Source: Mycobacterium sp.
Lineage (GTDB): Bacteria > Actinomycetota > Actinomycetes > Mycobacteriales > Mycobacteriaceae
Reading direction: 5' to 3'
Length of the DNA stretch: 33,202 bases
NCBI GenBank assembly: GCA_020438905.1
Contig: JAGQTQ010000062.1
Coordinates: 1 to 33,202 of the forward strand
Of this stretch, positions 17,699 to 25,281 are shown in pieces. Every line of letters starts with the position of its first letter. Position 1 is the stretch's first letter. A model generated the notes under the pieces. It saw nothing but the letters and a program-made list of their open reading frames with translations, was not told the DNA's origin and made no database searches. The position numbers and the translations under genes are program-made.

Positions 17699-19027
17699 TC
17701 AACGCAAGTTGCGCAGGTGCACCAACGACGTCAGGCCGAACTCGCCGTGCAGCATCCGGGGCGGCACCTGCCGGAAACCGCGGACACCGAGGCGTCCCGT
17801 GGCGGCCTGGGCCACCTTTCGGGCGATCCGGAAGTCCAGGTCCTTCAGCACCCCGCGATCGGTGGTGTTCTCCAACACCACCGACAAGCCCTGAACCGCA
17901 AAGGGATTCGTCACATCCAGCATGACGTTGGTGGCGGCGACGAGGTGGCGTGCCCGTTCGGCGGGCGCAAGTGAGGCCAGAGCGGGGACGGTCCCGTCGA
18001 TCCGGTCCGAAACCCGTGCGACCAACCGGCGCAGATGATGCGGTCCGACGGCCATCGTGCCGGCGTGGAACACCGACAGGCCCAGGCAGTCGATCCGGTT
18101 GCCGCCCAGATAGGCGGGATCCCGCGTCGAAGCCATTCCGTTGCCGCTGAGTGCGGTGCGCACTTCCTTGGCCGGTTTGCGCCGCACGCCCAGGCCATCG
18201 AGGAGGGTGTCGATCCGGGCGTCGACCTCGTTGATCGCGGCCAGATCGGGATGGGCGATGAGGAAGTCGTCGTTGTAGCGGGCGTAGAAGATCCCCTCGA
18301 CGCTCAGGATCGCCCGGTCCATCGGCACCACAGCGAGATTGGCCAGCATCGGGACGATCGGGGTGCCCATGGCCACCCCGTGCAGTCGGGTGAATTGCGT
18401 CCCATCCTGATCCCGGACGACCGGCCGGGCCAGGCCGGTGATGAGGTTCCAGGTCCGTTCGGAGATGCCGCCGGAGCTTCCCAGCGAGGCGACTTCACGC
18501 AGGATGGGCCACAGCGGGGCGTCGGGCCCCACCGGCAGAGTATCGCCGTACTTCTCGAAATCGGACTGCAGGACGTACAGCGGCGGGCCGTTGGGTCCGA
18601 CCCGCTTGCGATGGTTGCGGACGAAGTCGGCCAGTGCCCGCATGGCCGTCACGTTCGTCACTCCGGGCAGATAGGAATAGACCCCGGGCAGGCCGTAGCA
18701 GCGCGCGTTGCGGGAAAGTAGTTGGTAGAGAGCAGAACCCACGACGTGGTCGATGAAGGCGGGCATGTGCGCGGCGCGGCTCTTGCCCTTGGTCTCCAGA
18801 ATCCACAGGTCAACGGGTTCGGGTCGGTAGGTCCCCGCGGCGACGCTGTGGGCGATGGCTCGCGCCAGGGACCGTCGCTTGGTCGCGGTGTCGAAGAAGG
18901 TGACTCCGCTGCCCGCCTCGGCATACGCCATCCCGCGTTGCCGGCGCTTCTCGAAGATCCGCAGGATGGCGTCTTCGTAGGTGTCCGGATCGGCCAGCAG
19001 TCGTTCGACGTCGACGGGCTCAGCCAC
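17699..19027 (-). CDS. Free-standing reverse transcriptase (RNA-directed DNA polymerase), unclassified group
   Basis: This is a 442-residue RT-fold protein with the catalytic motifs in order. Finger motifs are ETKGKSRAAHMPAFIDHVVGS and LPGVYSYLPG. Motif A is SDFEKYGDTLP with Asp156, motif B is HGVAMGTPIVPMLANL (residues 216-231), and motif C is YNDD (Tyr251-Asp254) in FYARYNDDFLIAH. A motif D/E region includes LGVRRKPAKEV and CLGLSV (Cys314). All three metal-binding Asp are present, so it should be active. After motif E about 125 residues form a helical thumb-like end. No maturase X, HNH, nitrilase, protease or CRISPR-related domain is attached. The GTG start overlaps the membrane-protein stop by 8 bp, so it is translationally coupled. 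It does not fit retrons, DGRs or group II introns; it may belong to the unknown-group/defence RTs, but I cannot place it. Confidence 0.88.
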   Translation of the reverse strand: MAEPVDVERLLADPDTYEDAILRIFEKRRQRGMAYAEAGSGVTFFDTATKRRSLARAIAHSVAAGTYRPEPVDLWILETKGKSRAAHMPAFIDHVVGSALYQLLSRNARCYGLPGVYSYLPGVTNVTAMRALADFVRNHRKRVGPNGPPLYVLQSDFEKYGDTLPVGPDAPLWPILREVASLGSSGGISERTWNLITGLARPVVRDQDGTQFTRLHGVAMGTPIVPMLANLAVVPMDRAILSVEGIFYARYNDDFLIAHPDLAAINEVDARIDTLLDGLGVRRKPAKEVRTALSGNGMASTRDPAYLGGNRIDCLGLSVFHAGTMAVGPHHLRRLVARVSDRIDGTVPALASLAPAERARHLVAATNVMLDVTNPFAVQGLSVVLENTTDRGVLKDLDFRIARKVAQAATGRLGVRGFRQVPPRMLHGEFGLTSLVHLRNLR

Positions 19028-21077
19028 TGAACTTCCAGAGTTTCACGGCGCGAATCCATTCGCGCAGAGAGTCCGGGTCGGCGCCGGTCGGGAGGACGAA
19101 CAGCAGTCGCAGCGCCACGCCCGCATACACCGGGGTCATCCACTGCTCGCCGAGCCGGACCAGATCGTTGCCCTCTCCGGCGCTGGCCAGCGCGGCCGGC
19201 AGGGCCTGGGCCAGGACTCCGTTGTCGAGGTCGCGCATATCCCTTGCACCGCTGAGGGTTTCGGTATCGAACACGATGCCTTCGGGGAAGATTCCCCGGA
19301 AATCGTTGATCAAGGTGTCGAGGTCTCTGGGCTGCTCCGTGACGGCGCCGCCGGGGAAGATCCGCCTGTCGGCGGTGGCCCGTTCGCGGGCGGCACGTCC
19401 GTCGGCCGCCGCGAATGACGTGGACGAACCGCGGCCCGCAGCGCAGCCGGTGAGTTCCTGCAACTCCAGGTGGTCTCGTGGCTCGGGGTCTTCGTTCCCG
19501 CACCGCCGGTAGTAGAGCAGGATCTCCGGGGAGCGGAACGCGACATGGCCTCGTCCGTCGAAGTGGTTGTCCACCAGTGTCACAACGGCGGACTTCTGCT
19601 TGGGCAGGATCGACTTCGGCATCGAGACGGTCCCCACGACCGCAGGTCCGGGTTCCGCGGCCAGCGAGGTCATCCAGTCCCGCACCGGCACCAGGGTGGG
19701 CAGCGGCAGTGTCCTGCGGTCACGCAGATGCTGGAGATTGATCAGGACGATCAGTTGCACGGTCATCGCCGCCGTGATCTGGATCAGGTCCCCGGCGGGA
19801 TTGGGGTTGATCCAGACCAGGGTCAGCAGCACCACGAGCAGTACCAGTGTGGCGATGTGGGTGGTGAACAGGCCCTCGGCGAACAGCCGGATCTGGTAGG
19901 CCCCGATGAAGCTGCGCAGCACGAACAATGGCAGCAGTGCGAGCAGGAAACTGACCGGGACGTCGTGCAGGACGAGAATTCCCAGCCCTGCGGCCAGCGT
20001 CCAGAAGAACAGCGCGATCACCGGCGCCGTCCAGAGCAACTTCCGGAAGAACCGCAACTGCAGTTCGCGCATCCCCGGGGCCCGGCGAAGCCGCACCAGG
20101 TCGAAGTAGAAGATCCCGGCGCTGTCGTAGGTGCCCCGGAACAGGGGCATGACCAGATAGAAGAACTCGAAGGCGTCGATGTGCTGCCAACTCGTCAGAC
20201 CGGCGGTGAGGTCGAACGTGCGAGTGTCGGTGCCGTAGAAACCGACGAGGGCGAGAACCAGGACGGCGTCGAGGCGCAGGCTCAGCCCGGACAGCGTGGC
20301 CTGGAATCCGGTCCAGAGCGGAATAGCCGGAAGATGGCGCCAGAACCGGTGCTCGTCGCTGCTGTACCTCGGCCGCAGCCCCATCAGCCGGTAGATCTCC
20401 AGACAGAAGTGGACGGTGATCCAGATGGCCAGCGCGTTGGACACCACGATCGCGGTGATGATCGCGGCGGTGGGGTACAGGTAGAACCCGACGCCCAGGA
20501 TCGCCAGTTGGGCGAGGGTCGGCACGAAGATCGCCCAGGCCGGCTTGTAGACCCGGCGGGTCGCGTATATCCCCGAGTGCAGCACCCGGACCGGCAGGTC
20601 GATGGCCAGCTCGAGAACGACCAGGAACGCGTAGAGGCGGGACACCGGGTCCCCGCCGGAGGCGTTCAACGCGATCACCACCGCTCCGCCGGCGATCGTC
20701 GAGATCAGCGCGACGAACACCGACAAGACCAGCCAGCGGCCTATTTCCAGTTCGCTGGCCGAGCGGTCCCCGGCGCGGGCGAAGGTCCGCAGCCTTTCCC
20801 GCATGATCTCCAGGAGCCCCCACCAGCCGCCGGAGACGATCAGGCTGCCGGCCCGCAGCACCATGACGGTGAAGGCCGCCACCCCGCCGAGGCTGGAGAG
20901 CAGGATGAAGAACTCCGCGACGTGCACCAGGAACCGCACGGTGGCGATGAGGAAGGGGTAGCGCAGCCGGTAGCGGAAGTAGGGGAGGATCCGGCCGGTG
21001 AGAAGGCACGGGTAGAGCGAGACCGGTTGGCGGGTGGCGCGCGCCGTGCGCTCGAACCAGCGGTCGATCTCGTTCAC
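19020..21077 (-). CDS. Polytopic membrane protein with soluble C-terminal domain (RT operon partner; possible MOP-flippase-like)
   Basis: This protein has 685 residues. Residues about 35-450 contain 10-12 hydrophobic helices (for example FFILLSSLGGVAAFTVMVL, FLLALLPLFVLRSFIGAYQI and ATLVLLVVLLTLVWI), with a layout reminiscent of MOP/Wzx-type lipid flippases; this is inference, since no signature motif is certain. From about residue 452 a soluble tail of about 230 residues follows, of unknown fold, with VVTLVDNHFDGRGHVAF, YRRCGNEDP, TGCAAGRGSS and IVFDTETL. GTG 21077 is chosen because GGAGAG stands about 9 bases upstream; ATG 21119 would add 14 residues and overlap the RNase T2 start. A 6-codon reading frame (ATG 21094 to TGA 21074) ends in a GTGA overlap with this start and may couple translation. 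It is the first gene of the RT operon. Confidence 0.85.
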   Translation of the reverse strand: MNEIDRWFERTARATRQPVSLYPCLLTGRILPYFRYRLRYPFLIATVRFLVHVAEFFILLSSLGGVAAFTVMVLRAGSLIVSGGWWGLLEIMRERLRTFARAGDRSASELEIGRWLVLSVFVALISTIAGGAVVIALNASGGDPVSRLYAFLVVLELAIDLPVRVLHSGIYATRRVYKPAWAIFVPTLAQLAILGVGFYLYPTAAIITAIVVSNALAIWITVHFCLEIYRLMGLRPRYSSDEHRFWRHLPAIPLWTGFQATLSGLSLRLDAVLVLALVGFYGTDTRTFDLTAGLTSWQHIDAFEFFYLVMPLFRGTYDSAGIFYFDLVRLRRAPGMRELQLRFFRKLLWTAPVIALFFWTLAAGLGILVLHDVPVSFLLALLPLFVLRSFIGAYQIRLFAEGLFTTHIATLVLLVVLLTLVWINPNPAGDLIQITAAMTVQLIVLINLQHLRDRRTLPLPTLVPVRDWMTSLAAEPGPAVVGTVSMPKSILPKQKSAVVTLVDNHFDGRGHVAFRSPEILLYYRRCGNEDPEPRDHLELQELTGCAAGRGSSTSFAAADGRAARERATADRRIFPGGAVTEQPRDLDTLINDFRGIFPEGIVFDTETLSGARDMRDLDNGVLAQALPAALASAGEGNDLVRLGEQWMTPVYAGVALRLLFVLPTGADPDSLREWIRAVKLWKFSG

Positions 21078-21102
21078 GGGGCGAGGCTCTCCATGGGGGT
21101 GT

Positions 21103-21112
21103 TGAATAGGTT
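21103..21112. promoter_or_regulatory. Possible shared core of two divergent promoters
   Basis: TAGGTT (21107-21112, plus strand) fits TANNNT and would start transcription at the ATG at 21118, a leaderless message for RNase T2. On the minus strand TATTCA (21108-21103) could serve as the -10 for the membrane-RT operon. Only 40 bp separate the two genes, so the promoters must overlap. This is pattern-based. Confidence 0.35.
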
Positions 21113-21117
21113 GCGCC

Positions 21118-21870
21118 ATGAAGCGAGGCGACGCAGCCGTATTCTCCATCTCTGCCGCACTGGCGGCCACCGTGGTGATCGCCGTCGCGTACAGCCTGCT
21201 GGTTCTGGATCGCAAGACCGTCGAGCCGCCGGTGGGGGCCGCCGACAGCACCTCCAGTCTGCTGGTGGTGACGTGGGGTCCCAGCCTGTGCAAGGTCGAG
21301 CAGTCCAATCCGGGGTGCCGTTCCGGTCACGTCGAGCGGATGGGCCGGACCTTCGTCCTGCACGGTCTGTGGCCGCAGCCGTCCAGTCAGCAGTACTGCG
21401 AACTGCCCAAACGTGCCGCCGACCGCAAACGCAACCCGGTGCCACTGCCCAGGGACCTTCAGAAGAGCCTGAAGGCGCTGATGTCGGACTCGGCGGTGAT
21501 GACCTCACACGAGTGGTACGCGCACGGAACCTGTTCCGGGGTGGCGCCGCCGGAGTACTTCGGCATCGCCGCGGCGCTGACCGACCAGGCAGTGCGGGTG
21601 CTGGACCCGGTGTTCGACAAAGCCTCGCCCCAGGTCTCGTCGAAGTCGTTGCGCGAGGCTTTCGACGCCGAGTTCGGCCGCGGTGCCGGACGGCGGATCG
21701 GGCTGGACTGCCGCAATGCCAACGGCCAGGGATCGGTGGCCTACGAGGTGCGGCTGTCCCTGCCGGCCGTGGTGGAACTCAATGCGAACAACGGCCCGAT
21801 GTCGCTGGGGGAGGCTCTGGCCAAGGGCCCGGCGGTGCCCGCCGGTTGCGGGCAGGGCCGCGTGCCCTGA
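21118..21870 (+). CDS. Ribonuclease T2 family protein (secreted or membrane-anchored)
   Basis: This 250-residue protein has an N-terminal hydrophobic segment (FSISAALAATVVIAVAYSLL), a signal anchor or signal peptide. The two RNase T2 active-site boxes are CAS I, FVLHGLWP (His82), and CAS II, SHEWYAHGTCSG (His131, Glu132, His136). T2 enzymes cut single-stranded RNA through 2',3'-cyclic phosphates, usually outside the cytoplasm. The usual Lys just before the second His of CAS II is Ala135 here, which may lower activity. Several Cys (SLCKVE, PGCRSG, QYCEL, GTCSG, LDCRN, AGCGQ) suggest disulfides. It diverges from the RT operon by 40 bp, and the P450 gene follows 20 bp later. Confidence 0.9.
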   Translation: MKRGDAAVFSISAALAATVVIAVAYSLLVLDRKTVEPPVGAADSTSSLLVVTWGPSLCKVEQSNPGCRSGHVERMGRTFVLHGLWPQPSSQQYCELPKRAADRKRNPVPLPRDLQKSLKALMSDSAVMTSHEWYAHGTCSGVAPPEYFGIAAALTDQAVRVLDPVFDKASPQVSSKSLREAFDAEFGRGAGRRIGLDCRNANGQGSVAYEVRLSLPAVVELNANNGPMSLGEALAKGPAVPAGCGQGRVP

Positions 21871-21890
21871 GGGCAGGGCAGACTGGTCCG

Positions 21891-23105
21891 GTGACTCCTG
21901 CCCCCCAATCGCTGCTGATGCAACTGCTCGACCCGGGCAACCGCCCCGATCCGTACCCGGTTTTCCGGCAATTGCGGGAGAGCTCCCCGGTTCGGCTCCC
22001 GGACTCCAACGTCGTCGTCTTCGCCGGATTCGAGGATTGCGAGAAGGTGCTTCGCCACCCCGACTCGTGCAGCGACCGGCTCAAGTCGACCATCGCCCAG
22101 CGGGCCGCAGCCGCCGGTGAGGAGGTCAGGCCGTTCGGAACGCCCGGCTTTCTGTTCCTCGACCCGCCCGACCACACCCGTCTGCGCAGGCTGGTCAGCA
22201 AGGCGTTCTCGCCCAAAGTGGTGAAATCCATGGAACCGGGTATCGCCGAACTCGTCGACGGGCTGCTGGCCAACGCCGGCGCCGACGGGAGCTTCGAGGC
22301 GATCTCCGAGTTGGCCTACCCGCTGCCCGTCGCGGTGATCTGCCGGTTGCTCGGGGTGCCGATCGAGGACGAACCCAAGTTCAGCTGGGCGTCGACGATG
22401 CTGGCGCAGGGATTGGATCCTTTCATCGCCTTCAGCGGTCAGCCGCAGGGATTCGAGGAGCGTCTACAGGCCGGTCTGTGGCTGCGGGAGTACCTGCGCG
22501 ACCTGGTCCGCCACCGCCGCGCCCACCCCGGGGAGGACCTGATGTCCGGGCTGATCGCCGTCGAGGAGGCCGGTGACCAGCTCACCGAGGAGGAGATCGT
22601 CGCGACCTGCAACCTGCTTCTCATCGCCGGCCATGAGACGACGGTGAACCTGATCGCCAACGCGATCCTGGCGATGCTGCGTCACCCGCAGCACTGGAGC
22701 GCGCTGAGCGAGGATCCCGGCCGGTCATCGGCCATCGTCGAGGAGACACTGCGTTACGACCCGCCGGTTCAGCTGGTCGGGCGGGTCGCGGGACAGGACA
22801 TGAACATCGGGGACACGGTGGTTCCCAAGGGGGACACCATGATGCTGCTGCTGGCCGCGGCGCACCGCGACCCGGCGGTCACCGAACGCCCCGACGAGTT
22901 CGACCCGACCCGCCCGTCGATCCGCCATCTCGCGTTCGGCCTCGGTCCGCATTTCTGCCTCGGCTCGCCACTGGCCCGGCTGGAGGCCGCCGTCGCGCTC
23001 TCGGCGGTGACCAAACGCTTCCCCGGGGCGCGCCTGGCCGCGGAGCCCGACTACAAGCCGCATGTGACACTGCGCGGCATGGCCAGCCTGCACGTCGCGG
23101 TGTAG
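21891..23105 (+). CDS. Cytochrome P450
   Basis: This is a 404-residue soluble bacterial P450. The heme-binding motif is FGLGPHFCLGSPLAR with Cys356 as thiolate ligand. The I-helix oxygen-activation motif is AGHETT, the K-helix ExxR is EETLR, and HTRLRRLVSKAFSP is the C-helix region. It inserts one oxygen atom into an organic substrate, with electrons from a ferredoxin and reductase not encoded here. The substrate is unknown. The start GTG 21891 lies 20 bp after the RNase T2 stop, and the saccharopine-dehydrogenase-like gene begins 9 bp after its end, so the three may share a transcript. Confidence 0.95.
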   Translation: MTPAPQSLLMQLLDPGNRPDPYPVFRQLRESSPVRLPDSNVVVFAGFEDCEKVLRHPDSCSDRLKSTIAQRAAAAGEEVRPFGTPGFLFLDPPDHTRLRRLVSKAFSPKVVKSMEPGIAELVDGLLANAGADGSFEAISELAYPLPVAVICRLLGVPIEDEPKFSWASTMLAQGLDPFIAFSGQPQGFEERLQAGLWLREYLRDLVRHRRAHPGEDLMSGLIAVEEAGDQLTEEEIVATCNLLLIAGHETTVNLIANAILAMLRHPQHWSALSEDPGRSSAIVEETLRYDPPVQLVGRVAGQDMNIGDTVVPKGDTMMLLLAAAHRDPAVTERPDEFDPTRPSIRHLAFGLGPHFCLGSPLARLEAAVALSAVTKRFPGARLAAEPDYKPHVTLRGMASLHVAV

Positions 23106-23114
23106 CTTTCGCCC

Positions 23115-24326
23115 ATGAGGATTCTGCTGGTGGGTGCCGGAGGTGTGGGTTCGGCGTTCTGCGCCATCGCCAAGCGAAGGGATTTCTTCGAGCGGATCGT
23201 GGTCGCCGACTATGACGAGGTCCGAGCCCAGCAGGCGGCAGACGCCGTCGATGACCCCCGGTTCACCGCCACCCGGGTGGACGCGTCCTCCGAGGAGGAC
23301 GTCGCGGCCCTGATTCGCGGTTACGGCGTGACGCACGTGGTCAACGCGGTGGACCCGCGCTTCGTGATGTCCATCTTCAACGGCGCGCTGGCCGGCGGGG
23401 CGGACTACCTCGACATGGCGATGAGCCTGTCTCGGCGGCACCCGGATAAGCCCTACGAGCTGACCGGGGTGAAGCTGGGCGACGAGCAGTTCGAGGCCGA
23501 GCCGAACTGGAAGGACGCCGGCCGGCTGGCGATGGTCGGCTTCGGAGTGGAACCCGGTCTGGCCAACGTGTTCGCCCGTTACGCGGCAGATCACCTGTTC
23601 AGCGAGATCGACGAACTGGGCGTCCGGGACGGAGCGAACCTGACCGTCGCGGGATACGAGTTCGCCCCGTCCTTCTCGATCTGGACGACCATCGAGGAGT
23701 GCCTCAATCCTCCGGTGATCTGGGAGAAGGACCGCGGCTGGTTCGTCACCGAACCCTTCAGTGAGCCTGAGGTTTTCGACTTCCCCGAGGGAATCGGCCC
23801 GGTCGAGTGCGTCAACGTCGAGCACGAAGAAGTGCTGCTGATGCCGCGGTGGATCGACTGCAAGCGCGCCACGTTCAAATACGGTCTGGGCGAGGAATTC
23901 ATCGACGTTCTGAAGGTGCTGCACAAACTCGGGTTGGACAGCACCGAGAAGGTGCGGGTCTCCGGCGTGGAGGTCGCACCGCGCGATGTGGTCGCCGCCT
24001 GCCTGCCCGATCCCGCCACCCTGGGGCCGAAGATGCGCGGCAAGACCTGCGCGGGACTGTGGGTGACCGGCACCGGCAAGGACGGGCTCCCCCGATCGAC
24101 CTACCTCTACCACGTCGTGGACAACGAGTGGTCGATGGCCGAATACGGCCACCAGTGCGTGGTCTGGCAGACCGCGATCAATCCCGTTGTGGCACTGGAA
24201 CTCCTGGCAAACGGAACCTGGAGCGGTGTTGGCGTATTAGGCCCGGAGTGCTTCGATTCGGTGCCGTTCCTGGAATTGCTGACCTCCTACGGTTCACCCT
24301 GGGGACAGCGGGAACTGGCCGTCTAG
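23115..24326 (+). CDS. Saccharopine dehydrogenase family protein
   Basis: This 403-residue protein begins with a Rossmann NAD(P) motif VGAGGVGSAF, followed by a strand ending IVVADYD. The catalytic-domain segment FGVEPGLANVFARYAADHLF is typical of the saccharopine dehydrogenase/carboxynorspermidine dehydrogenase group. These enzymes reduce or oxidise C-N bonds of amino acids or polyamines; here the substrate is not known. It starts 9 bp after the P450 gene, which hints at a joint pathway. Its 3' end overlaps gluQRS on the other strand by 4 bp. Confidence 0.88.
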   Translation: MRILLVGAGGVGSAFCAIAKRRDFFERIVVADYDEVRAQQAADAVDDPRFTATRVDASSEEDVAALIRGYGVTHVVNAVDPRFVMSIFNGALAGGADYLDMAMSLSRRHPDKPYELTGVKLGDEQFEAEPNWKDAGRLAMVGFGVEPGLANVFARYAADHLFSEIDELGVRDGANLTVAGYEFAPSFSIWTTIEECLNPPVIWEKDRGWFVTEPFSEPEVFDFPEGIGPVECVNVEHEEVLLMPRWIDCKRATFKYGLGEEFIDVLKVLHKLGLDSTEKVRVSGVEVAPRDVVAACLPDPATLGPKMRGKTCAGLWVTGTGKDGLPRSTYLYHVVDNEWSMAEYGHQCVVWQTAINPVVALELLANGTWSGVGVLGPECFDSVPFLELLTSYGSPWGQRELAV

Positions 24327-25231
24327 GCGGTGCCTTGATCTGGGTCGGGCCGGTACACCCACGGCTCGCGCGGAAGCCGTGCCGGGTCGAACAGCGCCAG
24401 CAATTCGGCCATGTCGGCGCCCGGCCGACCCAGCGATGTGGTGATCAGTGACCACGCCCGGTCGGCGCCTAGGTCGGCGAGAGTCACCGCGCCGTCGCGT
24501 TTGGCCAGCCGCTTGCCGTCGCCGTTCAGGGCCAGTGGCACATGGCCGTACACCGGTTCGGGATAGCCGAGCAGGGCCGCCAGGTAGGCCTGTCTCGGGG
24601 AGGATGAGAGCAGATCGTCACCGCGGACGACCTGGTCGATGCCGGCGTGGGCGTCATCGACCACCACCGCGAGGTTGTAGGCCGCAACCCCGTCGCCCCG
24701 GCGCAGCACGAAATCGTCCACGACCCCGGTGTAGCTGCCGTGGACCAGGTCGGTGACGGTGTACTCGGTGGCGGCGGCCCGTAGCCTGAGGGCGGGCGGG
24801 CGACCCGCGGCCAGGTGCTGTTCGCGCTGGGTTCCCGTCAGGGTCCGGCAGGTGCCCGGATAGGCCCCCTCCGGGGCGTGCGGCGCCCGCGGCGCGTTGA
24901 GGATGTCCTTTCTGCTGCAGAAGCATTCGTAGACCAGATTCCGCTCCATGAGCCCGTCGATCACGGCGCCGTAGCGGTCCGGGTGCTCGGACTGCCACTC
25001 CGGAGGCTCGTCCCATCTCAGCCCGATCGCGGCGAGATCGGCCAGTTGGCGCCGGCCCACGTCGGCATGGGTGCGGTCGTCGAGATCCTCGACCCGGATC
25101 AGGAAGCGGCGACCGGTCGAGCGGGCGAACAGCCAGGCGAGTACCGCGGTGCGCAGGTTGCCGATGTGCAGGTCGGCTGACGGACTCGGCGCGAACCGGC
25201 CGGCGCCGCGCGGTTCGGGGGTGGTGTGCAT
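24323..25231 (-). CDS. gluQ: Glutamyl-Q tRNA(Asp) synthetase (GluQRS)
   Basis: This 302-residue truncated relative of GluRS lacks the anticodon-binding domain. It attaches glutamate to the queuosine base at position 34 of tRNA-Asp. It has the class I HIGH-like motif SADLHIGNLR after RFAPSP and the KMSKS-like RLAKRDG near the end. Zinc-binding Cys are in ECFCSRKD and YPGTC. The start GTG/ATG region at 25231 is the first codon before HTTPEPRGAGRFAPSP. Its presence implies queuosine in this organism's tRNA and so pairs functionally with tgt at 16308, although they are not in one operon. Confidence 0.93.
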   Translation of the reverse strand: MHTTPEPRGAGRFAPSPSADLHIGNLRTAVLAWLFARSTGRRFLIRVEDLDDRTHADVGRRQLADLAAIGLRWDEPPEWQSEHPDRYGAVIDGLMERNLVYECFCSRKDILNAPRAPHAPEGAYPGTCRTLTGTQREQHLAAGRPPALRLRAAATEYTVTDLVHGSYTGVVDDFVLRRGDGVAAYNLAVVVDDAHAGIDQVVRGDDLLSSSPRQAYLAALLGYPEPVYGHVPLALNGDGKRLAKRDGAVTLADLGADRAWSLITTSLGRPGADMAELLALFDPARLPREPWVYRPDPDQGTA

Positions 25232-25249
25232 CGCAAGAGAATGTACGAC

Positions 25250-25281
25250 GATGGTCGTTGTGGATGATGGTCGTTGTGGAC
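25250..25281 (+). repeat. 16-bp tandem duplication across the ligC start
   Basis: GATGGTCGTTGTGGAT (25250-25265) is followed directly by GATGGTCGTTGTGGAC (25266-25281). The unit length is not a multiple of three, and the second copy contains the probable GTG start. The copy upstream offers out-of-frame or in-frame ATG codons (25251, 25264, 25267), so the start of LigC is ambiguous. Confidence 0.85.

Noticed and set aside
17601-17894. Small plus-strand gene between tgt and the RT
   Set aside because: It overlaps the hairpins and the RT on the other strand, has no SD and no family features.
17699-19027. RT as part of a retron or a diversity-generating retroelement
   Set aside because: No msr/msd-like RNA lies upstream (the gene overlaps its neighbour), and no template/variable repeat pair or C-type-lectin target is seen.
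17699-19027. RT as a group II intron protein
   Set aside because: No maturase or HNH domain, and no intron domain V/VI-like end was seen downstream.
19470-23105. 1211-residue open frame on the plus strand
   Set aside because: Its first half is antisense to the membrane protein and Gln/Arg/Asp-biased; only the last 404 codons (the P450) are real.
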